Assembly: GCF_014647155.1 (NCBI RefSeq)
Contig: NZ_BMOQ01000003.1
Span: 308,512-372,511 of the forward strand
Direction of reading: 5' to 3'
Length of the DNA stretch: 64,000 nucleotides
Source: Halarchaeum nitratireducens
GTDB lineage: Archaea > Halobacteriota > Halobacteria > Halobacteriales > Halobacteriaceae
Each line of letters starts with the position of its first letter. The first letter of the stretch is position 1. The position numbers and the translations under genes are program-made. Below the pieces are notes generated by a model that was not told where the DNA came from, searched no databases, and saw nothing but the letters and a program-made list of their open reading frames with translations. Shown piece after piece: positions 44,602 to 55,219 of this stretch.

Positions 44602-45915
44602 ATGTCGGATCGACTCGGCATGCCGTCCGCGGTCTCCATCGCGCTCGGCGGGATGATCGGCGGCGGGATCTTCTCGGTACTCGGCGTCGTCGCGCGGATC
44701 GCCGGCACGCGGACGTGGCTCGCGTTCGTCGTCGCCGGCGTCGTCGCGCTCTGCGCGGGCTACTCGTACAATCGACTCAACGCGGTGTCCGACCGGACCG
44801 GCGCGTCGGTCACGTTCGTCCAGCGCTACACGAACAACACGACGATCGCGGGGATGGTCGGGTGGACGCTGCTCTTCGGCTACATCGGCTCGATGGCGAT
44901 GTACGCCTACGCCTTCGGCGAGTACTCCGTCGGTCTCCTCGGACTCCGCGAGACGCTGGGTGGGCTCGCGCGACCGCTCGTCTCCGCGCTCGCCGTCGTC
45001 GGCTTCGTCGCGCTCAACCGCATGGGCGCGCGCGCAACCGGTACCGCGGAGAACGTCCTCGTCGCCGCGAAGATGGCCGTCCTGCTCGGGTTCGGTGTCC
45101 TCGCGGCGGTCTACGGGCACGCGAACGGCCTGCTCGACTTCGGTATCACCGGGGCCGCGACGGTCGCGCCGGTCGTCGCCGCCGGCGTCTCCTTCGTCGC
45201 CTTCCAGGGGTGGCAGCTGCTCTTCTACGATCGGGAGAGCATCGCTGACCCCGAGACGACGATCCCGCGCGCCGTCTACGTCGCCGTCCCGGTCGCCGTC
45301 GCCACGTACGTCCTCGTCGGCGTCACGACGACGAGTCTCCTCACGCCCGCGCAGATCGCCCAGTACGGCGAGATCGCGCTGGCGAAGGCCGCCCAACCGG
45401 TCCTCGGATCGCTCGGGTTCACGATCATCGCCGTCGCGGCGGTCGTCTCGACGGGGAGCGCGATCAACGCGACACTCTTCTCCGCCGCCCACTTCGCGGA
45501 CGGGATGACCGACGAGAACGTCCTCCCGGACCGTATTGCTTCGAGCGACGGCGACGGCGTCCCCCAGCGCACCGTCCTTCTCCTCGGGATCGTCACGCTC
45601 GGGCTCACCGTCTACGGCACGCTCGACGGGATCACGGCGCTCGCGTCCTTCGCCTTCCTCGTCGTCTTCGGCACCATGAGCGCGCTCGCGTTCGCCGAGC
45701 GCGACCGCGACCGGGTCCATCCGCTCCCGCCGCTCCTCGGGGCCGTCGGCGCCGCCTGTCTCTTCCCGCTGCTCTGCTACCACCTCGCGGTCCACGAACC
45801 ACAGACCTTCGGCTTCGTCGTCCTCACCCTCGCCGCCGTCTTCGTCGTCGAACTCACCTACTTCGAGCGCACCCGCCTCGCTCGCGTCGCCAAGCGGGCC
45901 GAGGACCGACTGTGA
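44602..45915 (+). CDS. APC family permease
   Basis: 437 residues, about 12 membrane helices. The first helix has the APC motif SIALGGMIGGGIFSVLGVV with its broken glycine-rich centre; VSFVAFQGWQLLFYDRESIA and TIPRAVYVAVPVAVATYVLV are further family parts. It should import an amino acid or amine; specificity cannot be read from sequence. No partner gene nearby. Confidence 0.88.
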   Translation: MSDRLGMPSAVSIALGGMIGGGIFSVLGVVARIAGTRTWLAFVVAGVVALCAGYSYNRLNAVSDRTGASVTFVQRYTNNTTIAGMVGWTLLFGYIGSMAMYAYAFGEYSVGLLGLRETLGGLARPLVSALAVVGFVALNRMGARATGTAENVLVAAKMAVLLGFGVLAAVYGHANGLLDFGITGAATVAPVVAAGVSFVAFQGWQLLFYDRESIADPETTIPRAVYVAVPVAVATYVLVGVTTTSLLTPAQIAQYGEIALAKAAQPVLGSLGFTIIAVAAVVSTGSAINATLFSAAHFADGMTDENVLPDRIASSDGDGVPQRTVLLLGIVTLGLTVYGTLDGITALASFAFLVVFGTMSALAFAERDRDRVHPLPPLLGAVGAACLFPLLCYHLAVHEPQTFGFVVLTLAAVFVVELTYFERTRLARVAKRAEDRL

Positions 45916-46059
45916 ACCGCCCCCGGACCGCCCACCGTCGCGTTCTCTCGGCGGTCCTCGCCGCCACGGGATCGCGCGTCCGGTGTGGGGACCGGGGGCT
46001 CGACGCTCCGACGACCGCCGACCGTTCGAGCGCGATCCCCCCGAGACCCGCCCCGTCTC

Positions 46060-46797
46060 TCACATCCGCTCGGGGTGGAGTCGTCGCGCCAGTGCCTCGA
46101 TCCCATCAATGAGCGCCGGACTCGGCTGATTGAGGAGCGCGTCGTCGAGGACGTGCACCTCGGCGTCGAGGCGCCAACCGCGCGCGTCGAAGTCCGGCCG
46201 AGCGCGGCCGTCCCGACCGCCACGCCCGCAGTAGTGCGCGACGACGTGGTCGGGGCCGGCGGCCTCGACCGTCTCCCGTTCGACCTCGCGCGAGCGGTCT
46301 CCCGGGTCGACGAAGGGGTGGCGTCCGCCCGCCGCCCGCACGGCGTCCGGGACCCAGTTTCCCGCCGCCATCGGCGGATCGTCCCACTCCTCGCAGTAGA
46401 CGACCGGCCGTGTGGCCCCCTCGACGGCCGTACGTATCGCCGCGACGCGCTCGCGGCAGTCGGCTTCGAGGCGCTCGCCGGCGGCGGCCCTGCCCACGTC
46501 GTCGCCCCGGATCGCGAACCCCGCGAGGACGTCGTCGAGGCGCGTCGGTTCGCGGTGTCGGACGTCGTGTCCCCGAGCGGCGAGTTCGTCTCGGACGTCG
46601 CGCTGGAGGGCGTCGCCGGTGAGGACGACGTCGGGATCGCACTCGGCGACTCGGTCGTAGTCGGGGTTCAGCCAGCCGCCGACCGGGGGCGCATCGATGT
46701 CCACGGTCGCGTTGTGCGTCACGCCGACGAGATCGGCTCCGGCACCGAGCGCGACGACGGTCGCCGTCGCGGCCGGCGCGAGCGAACAGACTCTCAC
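46060..46797 (-). CDS. Cobalamin-binding/helical-backbone metal receptor protein
   Basis: 245 residues, GTG start. It has the BtuF-like fold: RVCSLAPAATATVVALGAGA, LVGVTHNATVDIDAPPVGGW, YDRVAECDPDVVLTGDALQR and VVYCEEWDDPPMAAGNWVPD. There is no signal peptide or lipobox, so unlike true transporter receptors it may act inside the cell, or be a relative with another ligand. Divergent from tfb. Confidence 0.82.
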   Translation of the reverse strand: MRVCSLAPAATATVVALGAGADLVGVTHNATVDIDAPPVGGWLNPDYDRVAECDPDVVLTGDALQRDVRDELAARGHDVRHREPTRLDDVLAGFAIRGDDVGRAAAGERLEADCRERVAAIRTAVEGATRPVVYCEEWDDPPMAAGNWVPDAVRAAGGRHPFVDPGDRSREVERETVEAAGPDHVVAHYCGRGGRDGRARPDFDARGWRLDAEVHVLDDALLNQPSPALIDGIEALARRLHPERM

Positions 46798-46921
46798 GAA
46801 CGATACTGCCGTATGTGGCGCCTACGCATACCGCTGTCGGTCTATTACGGAACCGTTAAGTGCGTTTTGCGAAAAGAAAGGCGTCACGACGATTTCCGGG
46901 TTTTCCGGGGGCACACGCAGT

Positions 46922-47890
46922 ATGCAAAACGCACGCACCAGAGCACGACAGCGCGGAGAGCGCGAAACGGAGCAGGAAGACACCACCGAATCGACCGACG
47001 AATGCCCCGAGTGCGGCGGCCTCGTCGTCGCCGACGAGGAGCACGGCGAGTCCGTCTGTATGGACTGCGGTCTCGTCGTCGACGAGGACGACATCGATCG
47101 CGGCCCCGAGTGGCGCGCGTTCGACTCGCAGGAGAAGGACCAGAAGAGTCGGGTGGGAGCGCCGACGACGAACACGATGCACGACAAGGGGCTCTCGACG
47201 AACATCGACTGGCGCGATAAGGACGCCTACGGTAACAGCCTCTCCTCGAATCAGCGCCAGAAGATGCAGCGCCTGCGCAAGTGGAACGAGCGCTTTCGCA
47301 CCCGCGACGCCAAGGAGCGCAACCTGAAGCAGGCACTCGGCGAGATCGACCGGATGGCGAGCGCGCTCGGCCTCCCCGACAACGTCCGGGAGACCGCCTC
47401 CGTCATCTACCGCCGCGCGCTGGAGGAGGACCTCCTCCCCGGTCGCTCCATCGAGGGGGTCTCCACCTCCTGCGTCTACGCCGCCGCCCGACAGGCCGGC
47501 GTCCCGCGCAGCCTCGACGAGATCACCGACGTCTCGCGCGTCGAGAAGGCCGAGATCGCCCGCACGTACCGCTACGTGATCCGAGAGCTCGGCCTCGAAG
47601 TCCGCCCCGCGGACCCCGAGAGCTACGTCCCGCGCTTCGCGTCCTCCCTCGGTCTCAGCGACGAGGCCGAACACCGCGCCCGCGACCTGCTGAAGACCGC
47701 GAAGGACAAGGGCGTTCACTCCGGGAAGTCGCCGGTCGGTCTCGCCGCCGCCGCCGTCTACGCCGCCGCGCTCCTCACCAACGAGAAGACGACGCAGGCG
47801 AAGGTCAGCGAGGTCGCCGACATCAGCGAAGTGACGATCCGCAACCGCTACCACGAGCTCCTCGAAGCCGAGGACACCCTCCCGGCGTAA
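46922..47890 (+). CDS. tfb: Transcription initiation factor TFB
   Basis: 322 residues. N-terminal zinc ribbon C28, C31, C46, C49 (ECPECGGLVV, SVCMDCGLVV), the B-finger region, then two cyclin-like repeats (about 127-205 and 221-300) with NVRETASVIYRRALEEDLLP, SVEGVSTSCVYAAARQ-type helices and a recognition helix EVADISEVTIRNRYHELLEA that reads the BRE. Recruits RNA polymerase with TBP. Haloarchaea have several TFBs; which one this is cannot be said. A TTAAGTG at ~46854 may be its TATA. Confidence 0.95.
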   Translation: MQNARTRARQRGERETEQEDTTESTDECPECGGLVVADEEHGESVCMDCGLVVDEDDIDRGPEWRAFDSQEKDQKSRVGAPTTNTMHDKGLSTNIDWRDKDAYGNSLSSNQRQKMQRLRKWNERFRTRDAKERNLKQALGEIDRMASALGLPDNVRETASVIYRRALEEDLLPGRSIEGVSTSCVYAAARQAGVPRSLDEITDVSRVEKAEIARTYRYVIRELGLEVRPADPESYVPRFASSLGLSDEAEHRARDLLKTAKDKGVHSGKSPVGLAAAAVYAAALLTNEKTTQAKVSEVADISEVTIRNRYHELLEAEDTLPA

Positions 47891-48001
47891 CCCTCCGCGT
47901 CTTCCGTCGCGTCTCGTCGCCTCGATCCTCTCGGACGCCCACCGCGTAGCCGCGCCTCCCCCGACCACCGCTTTTAGGCCGTGGCCCGCGAACGCGGGGC
48001 C

Positions 48002-48364
48002 GTGAACACTCCCGCCCGCCACGTCCGCGCCGCGGTCTTCGTCCTGGGAGCGCTCCTCGCCGGTGCGCTCGCCGCCGTCGTCTCGACCGTCGCGCCCGCG
48101 CCGTTCCCGTTCGCCGTCGGCTTCGCCGTCGCCGTCCCCGTCATGGACGTCGCGCTCAACCCCGAGACGGTCCCCGCGGAACGCGACCGCGCGATCGCGC
48201 ACGGCATCGTCGCCGGGCTCGCCGGGATCGTCGTCGGCTGTGCCGTCGGCGCGCTGACTCTCGCGCTCGCGTTCGGCGAGTACGCCACGATCGGCCTCAC
48301 CGCCGCGGCGACGTTCCTCGCGGCCGAATACGGCGGGCGCGTCGTCCTCGGCCGCGTCCCGTGA
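48002..48364 (+). CDS. Small membrane protein
   Basis: 120 residues, GTG start with CTTTTAGG 29 bases upstream. Four hydrophobic segments: AAVFVLGALLAGALAAVVST, FPFAVGFAVAVPVMDVAL, GIVAGLAGIVVGCAVGALTL and TIGLTAAATFLAAEYGG. No family recognised; likely a haloarchaeal hypothetical in the cytoplasmic membrane. Confidence 0.65.
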   Translation: MNTPARHVRAAVFVLGALLAGALAAVVSTVAPAPFPFAVGFAVAVPVMDVALNPETVPAERDRAIAHGIVAGLAGIVVGCAVGALTLALAFGEYATIGLTAAATFLAAEYGGRVVLGRVP

Positions 48365-48394
48365 TCCGCGGACGGCGGACGCGCCCGCTTCAGC

Positions 48395-49288
48395 TCACGA
48401 CACGAGCGTGAGGGCGTCGTCGACGGCCGCCGCGATCGCCGCGCGCGCGCCCTCGTCGAGCTCGACAAGCGGCGGCCGGACCGCGTCCTCGTCGATCCGT
48501 CCGCGCGCCGCGAGCGCCGCCTTGGTCGCCGGCGCGAAGCCGTGATCCGCACAGAACGAGAACAGCGGCTTGAGTCCACCGCGGTGGAGTTCGCGCGCCC
48601 GCTCGTCGTCGCCCGCGTTCAGCGCGTCACGAACGGCTGCGAACACCTCCGGCACCGCGTTCGAGAGCGCGTTGATCCCGCCCGTCGCCCCCATCAGTCC
48701 CGCGGGGACGAGCTGGTCGTCGACGCCCTGGTACACCGCGAAGTCGTCCGGCGCCGCCGCGAGGACGTCGGTCACGTAGCCGAAGTCGCCGCTCGAATCC
48801 TTCAGCCCGTGGACGTCGTCGCGGTCGGCGAGCTCGACGACGGTCTCGACCGGGATCTCGCTTCCCGTACACGCCGGGATGTTGTAGAGATAGAGCGGCA
48901 GGGGGCTCCGGTCGGCGACGCGGCGGAGGAAGCGGGCGTTCCCGTCGGCCGCGTTCGCGGTGTGGAAGTAGGGGACGACGACGAGACCCGCGTCCGCGCC
49001 CGACTCCGCGGCGTCGGTCAGCGCCGAGACGGTGTCCGGGACGGACGTCGCGCCCGCCCCGGCGATCACCGTCGCGTCGTCTCCCGCCACCGCCCGCACG
49101 CGCTCGACGACCGCCCGGTTCTCCTCGCGCGTCAGGCTCGCAAACTCGCCCGTGGTCCCGGAGGGGACGAACCCGTCCAGGCCGGCATCGCGGACGCTAC
49201 GAACCACGGATTCGAGCCCGTCGTAGTCGATCTCTCCCTCGGCGTCCATCGGCGTGACGAGCGGACAGAACACGTCGGTTTCGCGCAT
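48395..49288 (-). CDS. Dihydrodipicolinate synthase/KDG aldolase family protein
   Basis: 297 residues, class I aldolase barrel. FVPSGTTGEFASL, the tyrosine in LPLYLYNIPACTG and the Schiff-base lysine in VHGLKDSSGDF are present. Members split pyruvate-containing sugar acids or make dihydrodipicolinate; haloarchaeal relatives are often KDG aldolases. No sugar-acid or lysine genes adjoin, so the reaction stays open. ATG 49288 follows CGTTATG at the leaderless distance. Confidence 0.88.
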   Translation of the reverse strand: MRETDVFCPLVTPMDAEGEIDYDGLESVVRSVRDAGLDGFVPSGTTGEFASLTREENRAVVERVRAVAGDDATVIAGAGATSVPDTVSALTDAAESGADAGLVVVPYFHTANAADGNARFLRRVADRSPLPLYLYNIPACTGSEIPVETVVELADRDDVHGLKDSSGDFGYVTDVLAAAPDDFAVYQGVDDQLVPAGLMGATGGINALSNAVPEVFAAVRDALNAGDDERARELHRGGLKPLFSFCADHGFAPATKAALAARGRIDEDAVRPPLVELDEGARAAIAAAVDDALTLVS

Positions 49289-49366
49289 ACCCGAGGGTGA
49301 GCGTCTCGGCACATAACGATTCTGCCGCGCGCGGCGGCCGACGCGAACCCGAAGGCGGCGACGGCG

Positions 49367-50506
49367 TTACTCGACGTAGTCGATGTCGCGGCCGCTCCCG
49401 CTCGTCTCGAGTTCGGCGTCGTCGCTGTGGCCGTAGATCTGCGGCGACTCGACGCCGGTGACGACGACCATCGTGCGCATCTCGCCGTCGAGCTCCTCGT
49501 CCACCGACGTCCCCCAGATGATGCGCGCGTCCGGGTCGATGCGGTCGTAGATCTCCTCGACGACGCCCTCCGCCTCTTCGATGCTCATGTCCGGCCCACC
49601 GGTGACGTTCACGAGCGCGGAGTTCGCCTGCCCGATGTCCACGTCGAGCAACGGACTCCGGAGCGCGCTCTTGACCGAGTCGACGGCCTTGGAGTCGCTA
49701 TCGGACTCCCCGAGGCCGATCATGGCGACCCCGCCCTTCTCCATGACGGTGCGCACGTCCGCGAAGTCGAGGTTGACGAGGCCGGGTTTCGTGATGAGCT
49801 CGGTGATCCCCTTCACGGAGCGCATGAGCACCTCGTCGGAGACCTTGAACGCCTGTCGGACCGGGAGCTTACCCACGGAGTCGAGCAGGCGGTCGTTCGG
49901 GACGACGATAACTGTGTCAGAAACGTCGCGCAGGCGTTCGAGGCCGGCCTCGGCGTTGTTCCGTCGCACTTCGCCCTCCGCGGTGAACGGCGTCGTGACG
50001 ATGCTGATGGTGAGCGCGCCGGCCTCCCGGGCGGCCTCGGCGACGACGGGGGCGCTCCCCGTGCCGGTCCCGCCGCCCAAGCCCGCGGTGACGAAGACCA
50101 TATCGGAGCCGGCGATGGCCTCCTTGATGTCGTCTTGGGACTCCAGTGCAGCCTCCTCACCGACCTGCGGGAGCGACCCGGCACCGCGTCCGCGGGTCTT
50201 CTCCTGACCGATGAGGATCTTCGTGTCCGCCTCGATGTCGACGAGGTGTTGGACGTCCGTGTTCGCGGCGACCAGCTTCGCCCCCTCGATTCCCTCCTCG
50301 AACATCCGGTTGACGGTGTTCGATCCGGCGCCGCCGCAGCCGACGACCGTGATGTTCGTCTGGAGCTCTTCGAGTACCCCGAGCAGCTCCTCGTCAGACA
50401 TCCGCCCGGAGTCGCCCCCACCGCCGTCTGTGTCGGGGGAGACGCCCGTGGAGGACGCGTCGTCCTCCTCGGCCTCGTCGATTGCGTCCTGCACGATGGA
50501 GTCCAT
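49367..50506 (-). CDS. ftsZ1: Cell division protein FtsZ1
   Basis: 379 residues, tubulin-like GTPase that forms the division ring. The GTP signature GGGTGTG is at residues 144-150; [35 protein letters not shown] and [20 protein letters not shown] match haloarchaeal FtsZ1. The first ~45 residues are the acidic N-terminal extension with [14 protein letters not shown], the last ~15 a short acidic tail. TAATTAAAC at ~50528-50536, over the end of dtdA, gives ftsZ1 its own promoter. Confidence 0.95.
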   Translation of the reverse strand: MDSIVQDAIDEAEEDDASSTGVSPDTDGGGGDSGRMSDEELLGVLEELQTNITVVGCGGAGSNTVNRMFEEGIEGAKLVAANTDVQHLVDIEADTKILIGQEKTRGRGAGSLPQVGEEAALESQDDIKEAIAGSDMVFVTAGLGGGTGTGSAPVVAEAAREAGALTISIVTTPFTAEGEVRRNNAEAGLERLRDVSDTVIVVPNDRLLDSVGKLPVRQAFKVSDEVLMRSVKGITELITKPGLVNLDFADVRTVMEKGGVAMIGLGESDSDSKAVDSVKSALRSPLLDVDIGQANSALVNVTGGPDMSIEEAEGVVEEIYDRIDPDARIIWGTSVDEELDGEMRTMVVVTGVESPQIYGHSDDAELETSGSGRDIDYVE

Positions 50507-50532
50507 TTGCCTATACAGTAAACGAGAAGTGT

Positions 50533-51918
50533 TTAATTACCTTTTCCCTCGCTCGGGTCCGCGAGCCCGTACGTCTCCGTCCGCTCGCGCGCGACGTCGG
50601 CGGGCGCGATCGTCTCGCCGTCCACCTCGACTGCCTCCCCGTTCGCCAGCCGACCGAACTTCGGCCCCTCCGGAACGCCGCGTTCGGCCGCCGCCGCGGG
50701 GTCGAACCCGGTGTCGGTGATCTGGACCGACCGGTCCGCGCGCGTCACCTCGTCGTACTTCTCACGCAGCAGCGCCGCGAGCGCGTCGACGTACGCGTCG
50801 TACGCCGCCGTGTCGGGAACCGCGAGCGCGCCGGCGACGCGGTTACCGTTCTCCTCCGTCGTGTACGCCAGTGTGCGCTCGCGCGCCGCCGCGCGCGCCG
50901 CGTCCGGATCGACGCTGTGCGCGTCCGCCCAGAGGGCGTCCGGGTGGTCGACGACGACGTAGTCCGCGGTCGCGTCCGCCGCCCGCGCCGGATCGCCGAA
51001 GCGCAGGCCGTCGTCGACGCTCCCGAGCTCGGTTTCGAGCGCCGCGACGAGATCGAGGGCGACGCCCGTCGTCTCGCGGAGCCACGTCTCGCTCATGACC
51101 CCGTAGCCCGCCTCGTCGATCACGTCGCGGAGCCGCGGCTTCTCGCCGTCGACGACGGCGCGCGTCGCGCCGCTCGCGGCGAAGACGCGCTCGATCACGT
51201 CCCGGTGCTCCCGCGGGTCGCCGAGGTCGTCGAGACACCAGTCCGCGGCGACGTGCCCGACAGCCCAGTCCGTCTCCTCGACGATCCGGGTGGGGCGCGG
51301 GACGTAGTGCCCGCCGCCGAACGCCGCGACCGCGCGCTCGGTGTCGGGGGCGACGCCGCGGAGGTCCAAGACGGCGTCCGCCACCGCCGCCGCGCCGGCG
51401 TCATCCGTCCACTCGGCCTCGGTGGAGCCGAGTTCGACGAACATCGAGGGCGCGCCGACCGACGTCGGCCCGTGGTGCGTGCACTCCATCCCGACGTCGT
51501 ACCCCTCGGGGGCGTGGTCGGCGAGCGCGCGCACGACCGCGCGGTGGGCGTTCGGGCACGCCTCGGCGAGCGCGCGATCCGACCCGCCGTGTTCCGCCGC
51601 GCCGAAGTTGCCCGTGAAGTGGGCGGTCAGGAGCGGGCCGGTCTCGCCGGCGTGGCGCGACGCGAAGACGAGGCAGTCCGGGTCGTCGAACGCCGCGGCG
51701 ACCCCGTCGAGTTCGAGGTGCCACGGCTCGAACTCCGCGAGCTCGAACCCCTCGGTGGCGTAGCGGGCGACGGGAGCCGGACCGTCGCCAGCGCCCGTGC
51801 CCGAACCCGACGCCCCGTCTCCGTCGTCGACTCGCTCCCAGTCGGCGCGCTCGCGTAGCTGTTCGCCGATCCGTACCGACGCGCTGTCCGCGCGACTCAC
51901 GACGATCCCGACGGTCAT
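50533..51918 (-). CDS. dtdA: D-aminoacyl-tRNA deacylase (DtdA)
   Basis: 461 residues, archaeal type DTD2/GEK1. [40 protein letters not shown] and [17 protein letters not shown] are signature stretches with the zinc histidines. It frees D-amino acids from mischarged tRNA. Downstream by 26 bases is ftsZ1. The C-terminal ~120 residues are a haloarchaeal extension ([18 protein letters not shown] at the end). Confidence 0.93.
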   Translation of the reverse strand: MTVGIVVSRADSASVRIGEQLRERADWERVDDGDGASGSGTGAGDGPAPVARYATEGFELAEFEPWHLELDGVAAAFDDPDCLVFASRHAGETGPLLTAHFTGNFGAAEHGGSDRALAEACPNAHRAVVRALADHAPEGYDVGMECTHHGPTSVGAPSMFVELGSTEAEWTDDAGAAAVADAVLDLRGVAPDTERAVAAFGGGHYVPRPTRIVEETDWAVGHVAADWCLDDLGDPREHRDVIERVFAASGATRAVVDGEKPRLRDVIDEAGYGVMSETWLRETTGVALDLVAALETELGSVDDGLRFGDPARAADATADYVVVDHPDALWADAHSVDPDAARAAARERTLAYTTEENGNRVAGALAVPDTAAYDAYVDALAALLREKYDEVTRADRSVQITDTGFDPAAAAERGVPEGPKFGRLANGEAVEVDGETIAPADVARERTETYGLADPSEGKGN

Positions 51919-52016
51919 ATCGGGCGAACGGCGCGGGCGCGCTTAGGACCGTCGAGTCTCGGCCAGCGGGTGGTGGAATGAACGCGCTTACAAGAGCGCT
52001 CTCGCTACGCGCAGGC

Positions 52017-53153
52017 ATGTACCCCGGTCTCGCGCCGGCGCTCCTCTCCGCGACGGCCGACCGCTCGCTCCTCCTGCTCGGCGCGTTCGCGCTCCTCCTG
52101 CTCGGCGCGGAGGTCTTCACGAACGGCGTCGAGTGGCTCGGCCACCGCCTCGGCGTCAGCGAGTCCGCCACGGGGAGCATCCTCGCGGCCGTCGGCACCG
52201 CGCTCCCCGAGACCCTCATCCCCGTCATCGCCATCCTCCACGGGGGCGAGGAGGCCGCACACGTCGGCGTCGGCGCGATCCTCGGCGCGCCGTTCATGCT
52301 CGCCACCATCGCCATGTTCCTCGTCGGCGCGAGCGTCCTCCACTTCCGCGACCGGCGGACGTTCGGCGACGAGATGCACTTCAACGACGCCGCGACCCGC
52401 CGCGACCTCTCCTTCTTCCTCGTGGGCTACGTCGTCGCGTTCGCCGCGGCGTTCGTCCACTCCCGCCCCGTCGAGTACGCCATGGGCGCGCTCCTCCTCC
52501 TCCTCTACCTCGTCTACCTCGTCCGCTCGCTCCGCAGCGGCGAACTCGCCGAGAGCGAGGACATCGACGCGCTCCACCTCGGCCTCCTCGTCGAGCGCGC
52601 CCTCGCCGCGGTCGGCTACGACCCGCGCGAGCACGGCGAGAACCCCCGGCTCGCCCTCGTCGCCGGCCAGACGGCGTTCGCGCTCGTGATCATCGTCACC
52701 GGGGCGCATCTCTTCGTCAGCGAGGTCCAGTGGCTCTCCACGCACGTCCTCGACGTCCCCATCGCCATCGTGGCGCTCCTCATCGCGCCGCTCGCCACCG
52801 AACTCCCGGAGAAGTTCAACTCCATCCTCTGGATCTCGCGCGACAAGGACACGCTCGCGCTCGGCAACATCACGGGCGCGATGGCGTTCCAAGGGACGCT
52901 CCCCGTCACCCTCGGCATCGTCTTCACCGATTGGGACCTCTCGCTCGCGTGGGGGACGTCCGGCTTCCTCAACGCCCTCTCGGTCGTCCTCGCGGTCGTC
53001 TCCGGGGGGATCCTCTACCTCCGCGCGCGCTCCGCCGCCGAGCGTCCGATGAAGCCCCGCCCCTTCCTGATCGGCGGACTCCTCTACGCCGTCTTCATCG
53101 CCGTCGTCGTCTACTTCGTGCTCGCCCTCGGCGTCACCGCCGGCGGCCACTGA
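52017..53153 (+). CDS. Na+/Ca2+ exchanger family membrane protein
   Basis: 378 residues, about ten helices, with the two inverted alpha repeats [17 protein letters not shown] and [16 protein letters not shown] that hold the ion-binding glutamates. It should exchange Ca2+ (or another cation) for Na+. Two starts are possible: ATG 52017 with GCTTACAAG at -27, or ATG 51978 with CTTAGGACC further upstream, which would add 13 residues. Confidence 0.9.
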   Translation: MYPGLAPALLSATADRSLLLLGAFALLLLGAEVFTNGVEWLGHRLGVSESATGSILAAVGTALPETLIPVIAILHGGEEAAHVGVGAILGAPFMLATIAMFLVGASVLHFRDRRTFGDEMHFNDAATRRDLSFFLVGYVVAFAAAFVHSRPVEYAMGALLLLLYLVYLVRSLRSGELAESEDIDALHLGLLVERALAAVGYDPREHGENPRLALVAGQTAFALVIIVTGAHLFVSEVQWLSTHVLDVPIAIVALLIAPLATELPEKFNSILWISRDKDTLALGNITGAMAFQGTLPVTLGIVFTDWDLSLAWGTSGFLNALSVVLAVVSGGILYLRARSAAERPMKPRPFLIGGLLYAVFIAVVVYFVLALGVTAGGH

Positions 53154-53226
53154 CGCCGCGACCGCCGCCGACGGGTCGCCGCCGCGCGAGCGGGGGACTT
53201 TTGCCGCCGGGCGTCCCCGGACCGCC

Positions 53227-54024
53227 ATGGACGTCTACGGACTGATCGGCAACCCCGTGGGGCACTCGCTCTCCCCGCCGATGCACGAGGCCGCGTACGC
53301 CGAGCGCGGCATGGACGCGCGCTACGTCACGCTCGAACCCGACGCCGCCGACGGCGCGGCCGCGATCGACGCCGCCGACACGCTCGACCTCGCCGGTCTC
53401 AACGTCACCATCCCGTTTAAGCGGGACGCCCTCGACGCCGTCGAGCCCGACGACCTCGCCCGCCGCGTCGGCGCGGTCAACACCGTCGACTTCTCCGGGC
53501 CGGTCCCGACGGGACACAACACCGACGTCGCGGGCGTCAGACGCTCCTTCGAGCGCTTCGACGTCCCTCTCGCGGGCGCCGACGCGGTGCTCGTCGGCGC
53601 GGGCGGGGCGGCGAGAGCGGCCGCCGTCGCGCTCGTCGAGGACGGCGCGAGCGTCCACGTCGCTAATCGGACCGTCGAGCGCGCCGAGGCCCTCGCGGAC
53701 GACGTCGGCGGGACGGCGTCCGGTCTCGACACCCTCCCCGACGTGCTCGCGGACGCGGACGTCCTCGTGAACGCGACGAGCGTCGGCATGGCGGAGGACG
53801 TCTCGCCCGTTCCCGCGGCGGCGCTCCACGCCGATCTCGCCGTGCTCGACGCCGTTTACTCGCCGCTCGACACGCGCCTCCTCCGCGAGGCCGCCGCGGC
53901 GGGCGCGACGACCATCGACGGCGCGTGGATGCTCCTCTATCAGGGCGTCGCCGCCTTCGAGCGCTGGACGGGGAGCGACGCGCCCGTCGACGCGATGAAC
54001 GACGCGCTTCGGGACCGGGTTTAA
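53227..54024 (+). CDS. aroE: Shikimate dehydrogenase
   Basis: 265 residues. [20 protein letters not shown] binds shikimate, the lysine is in [15 protein letters not shown], the aspartate in [13 protein letters not shown], and [20 protein letters not shown] is the NADPH loop; [15 protein letters not shown] closes the family pattern. It reduces 3-dehydroshikimate in aromatic amino acid synthesis. No other aro gene in the window. Confidence 0.95.
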   Translation: MDVYGLIGNPVGHSLSPPMHEAAYAERGMDARYVTLEPDAADGAAAIDAADTLDLAGLNVTIPFKRDALDAVEPDDLARRVGAVNTVDFSGPVPTGHNTDVAGVRRSFERFDVPLAGADAVLVGAGGAARAAAVALVEDGASVHVANRTVERAEALADDVGGTASGLDTLPDVLADADVLVNATSVGMAEDVSPVPAAALHADLAVLDAVYSPLDTRLLREAAAAGATTIDGAWMLLYQGVAAFERWTGSDAPVDAMNDALRDRV

Positions 54025-54050
54025 GTCATCTCCGGGTGTTAGCCGGGTGT

Positions 54051-54791
54051 ATGAGCCTCATCTCGAAGCTGAAGACGGTGCTCGGACTCGGCACCGAGGG
54101 GTCCGGCCGGGGTCACGACGTCGCCGTTACCGAGACGGACGACCACGTCGACGAACCGCCCGCCGCGGCGACGGACGCCGCGGCGTCAACGGAGTCCCTC
54201 GTCGAGGAGTCGGTCGAGGCGGGAGAACCCGCATCGCCCGCAGAGGCGGCCGAGCCGGCCGAGGCCGCCGGACCCGGTGCGGACGACGTGACGACCGACG
54301 TCGACGCCGTCGACCCGACCGCGGCGGACGCTGCGAGCGACGCCGACGGCGAGCAGGAGGGCGGCGACTCCGAGGCCACGGACGCCACCGAGAGCGACGA
54401 CGCGTCGGCTTCCCCGTCGGCCGCGGGGACGGACGCCGCGGCGTCAACGGAATCCCTCGTCGACGACGCCGTCGAGGAGGCCGACCCCGAGTCCCCCGCG
54501 GACGCCGCCGAACCCGCGGAGGCCGCCGGGCCGAGCGAGGTCGACATGGAGACCGACATCGAGGACGTCGATCCCGACGCGGGCGACGACGTCCCCGACA
54601 CCGAGGGCGCCGAGTCCGTCGAGATCATCTCCGGCGTCGGCCCCGCGTACGCGGAGCGCCTCGCCGACGCCGGCGTCGAGACCGTGGCCGATCTCGCCGC
54701 GGCCGACGTCGCCGACCTCGCCGACGAGATCGGTCTCTCGCCCAAGCGCGTCGGCCGCTGGGTGGACGACGCGACCGATCGACTCGACTGA
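54051..54791 (+). CDS. Acidic repeat protein with C-terminal helix-hairpin-helix
   Basis: 246 residues. After MSLISKLKTVLGLG comes a long Ala/Glu/Asp/Ser-rich region with two similar ~57-residue blocks, each starting TDAAASTESLV and ending near the D-V-D-P stretch; the DNA of the block starts is nearly identical. The last ~55 residues are a helix-hairpin-helix (SVEIISGVGPAYAERLADAG, IGLSPKRVGRWVDDA), suggesting DNA or protein binding. The function is unknown. Its stop shares a base with the Rieske gene start. Confidence 0.82.
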   Translation: MSLISKLKTVLGLGTEGSGRGHDVAVTETDDHVDEPPAAATDAAASTESLVEESVEAGEPASPAEAAEPAEAAGPGADDVTTDVDAVDPTAADAASDADGEQEGGDSEATDATESDDASASPSAAGTDAAASTESLVDDAVEEADPESPADAAEPAEAAGPSEVDMETDIEDVDPDAGDDVPDTEGAESVEIISGVGPAYAERLADAGVETVADLAAADVADLADEIGLSPKRVGRWVDDATDRLD

Positions 54792-55219
54792 TGGCCCCGG
54801 GCACCCGGCTGGTCGACCTCGACGACGTCCCGCCCGACTCGACGCTCCTCGTCACGCTCCGGAACGCCGCGGGCGAGGAGGTCGAGTTCGTCCTCGTGCG
54901 CGTCGGCGGCGGCGAGGTCGCCGCGTGGCGCAACGTCTGTCCCCACTGGACGGACGTCCGCTTCGACACGGGCGACGGGGCCACGATCCGCGACGACGAC
55001 CTCGTCTGCGGGAAACACGGGGCGACCTTCGACCGCGATAGCGGCTACTGCGACTTCGGACCGCCCGAGGGCGCGACGCTCGACGAGGCGGCCGTCGCGG
55101 TCGCCGACGGCGCCGTCCACCTCGTCGACGGCGACTACGACTTCGTTCGCGTCGGCGAGAGCGAGGCCCACGCGGGGCGCGATCGCTCGACGAACCCCGG
55201 CGAACGCCTCGGGTTCTAG
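54791..55219 (+). CDS. Rieske-type [2Fe-2S] protein
   Basis: 142 residues. The cluster ligands are C50-P-H52 and C73-G-K-H76 (WRNVCPHWTDVRF, LVCGKHGATFD). No signal sequence, so it is a cytosolic electron carrier of the small-ferredoxin Rieske kind. ATG 54791 overlaps the previous stop (TGATG), implying co-expression with the HhH protein. Its TAG shares CTAG (55216-55219) with the convergent gene. Confidence 0.9.
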   Translation: MAPGTRLVDLDDVPPDSTLLVTLRNAAGEEVEFVLVRVGGGEVAAWRNVCPHWTDVRFDTGDGATIRDDDLVCGKHGATFDRDSGYCDFGPPEGATLDEAAVAVADGAVHLVDGDYDFVRVGESEAHAGRDRSTNPGERLGF

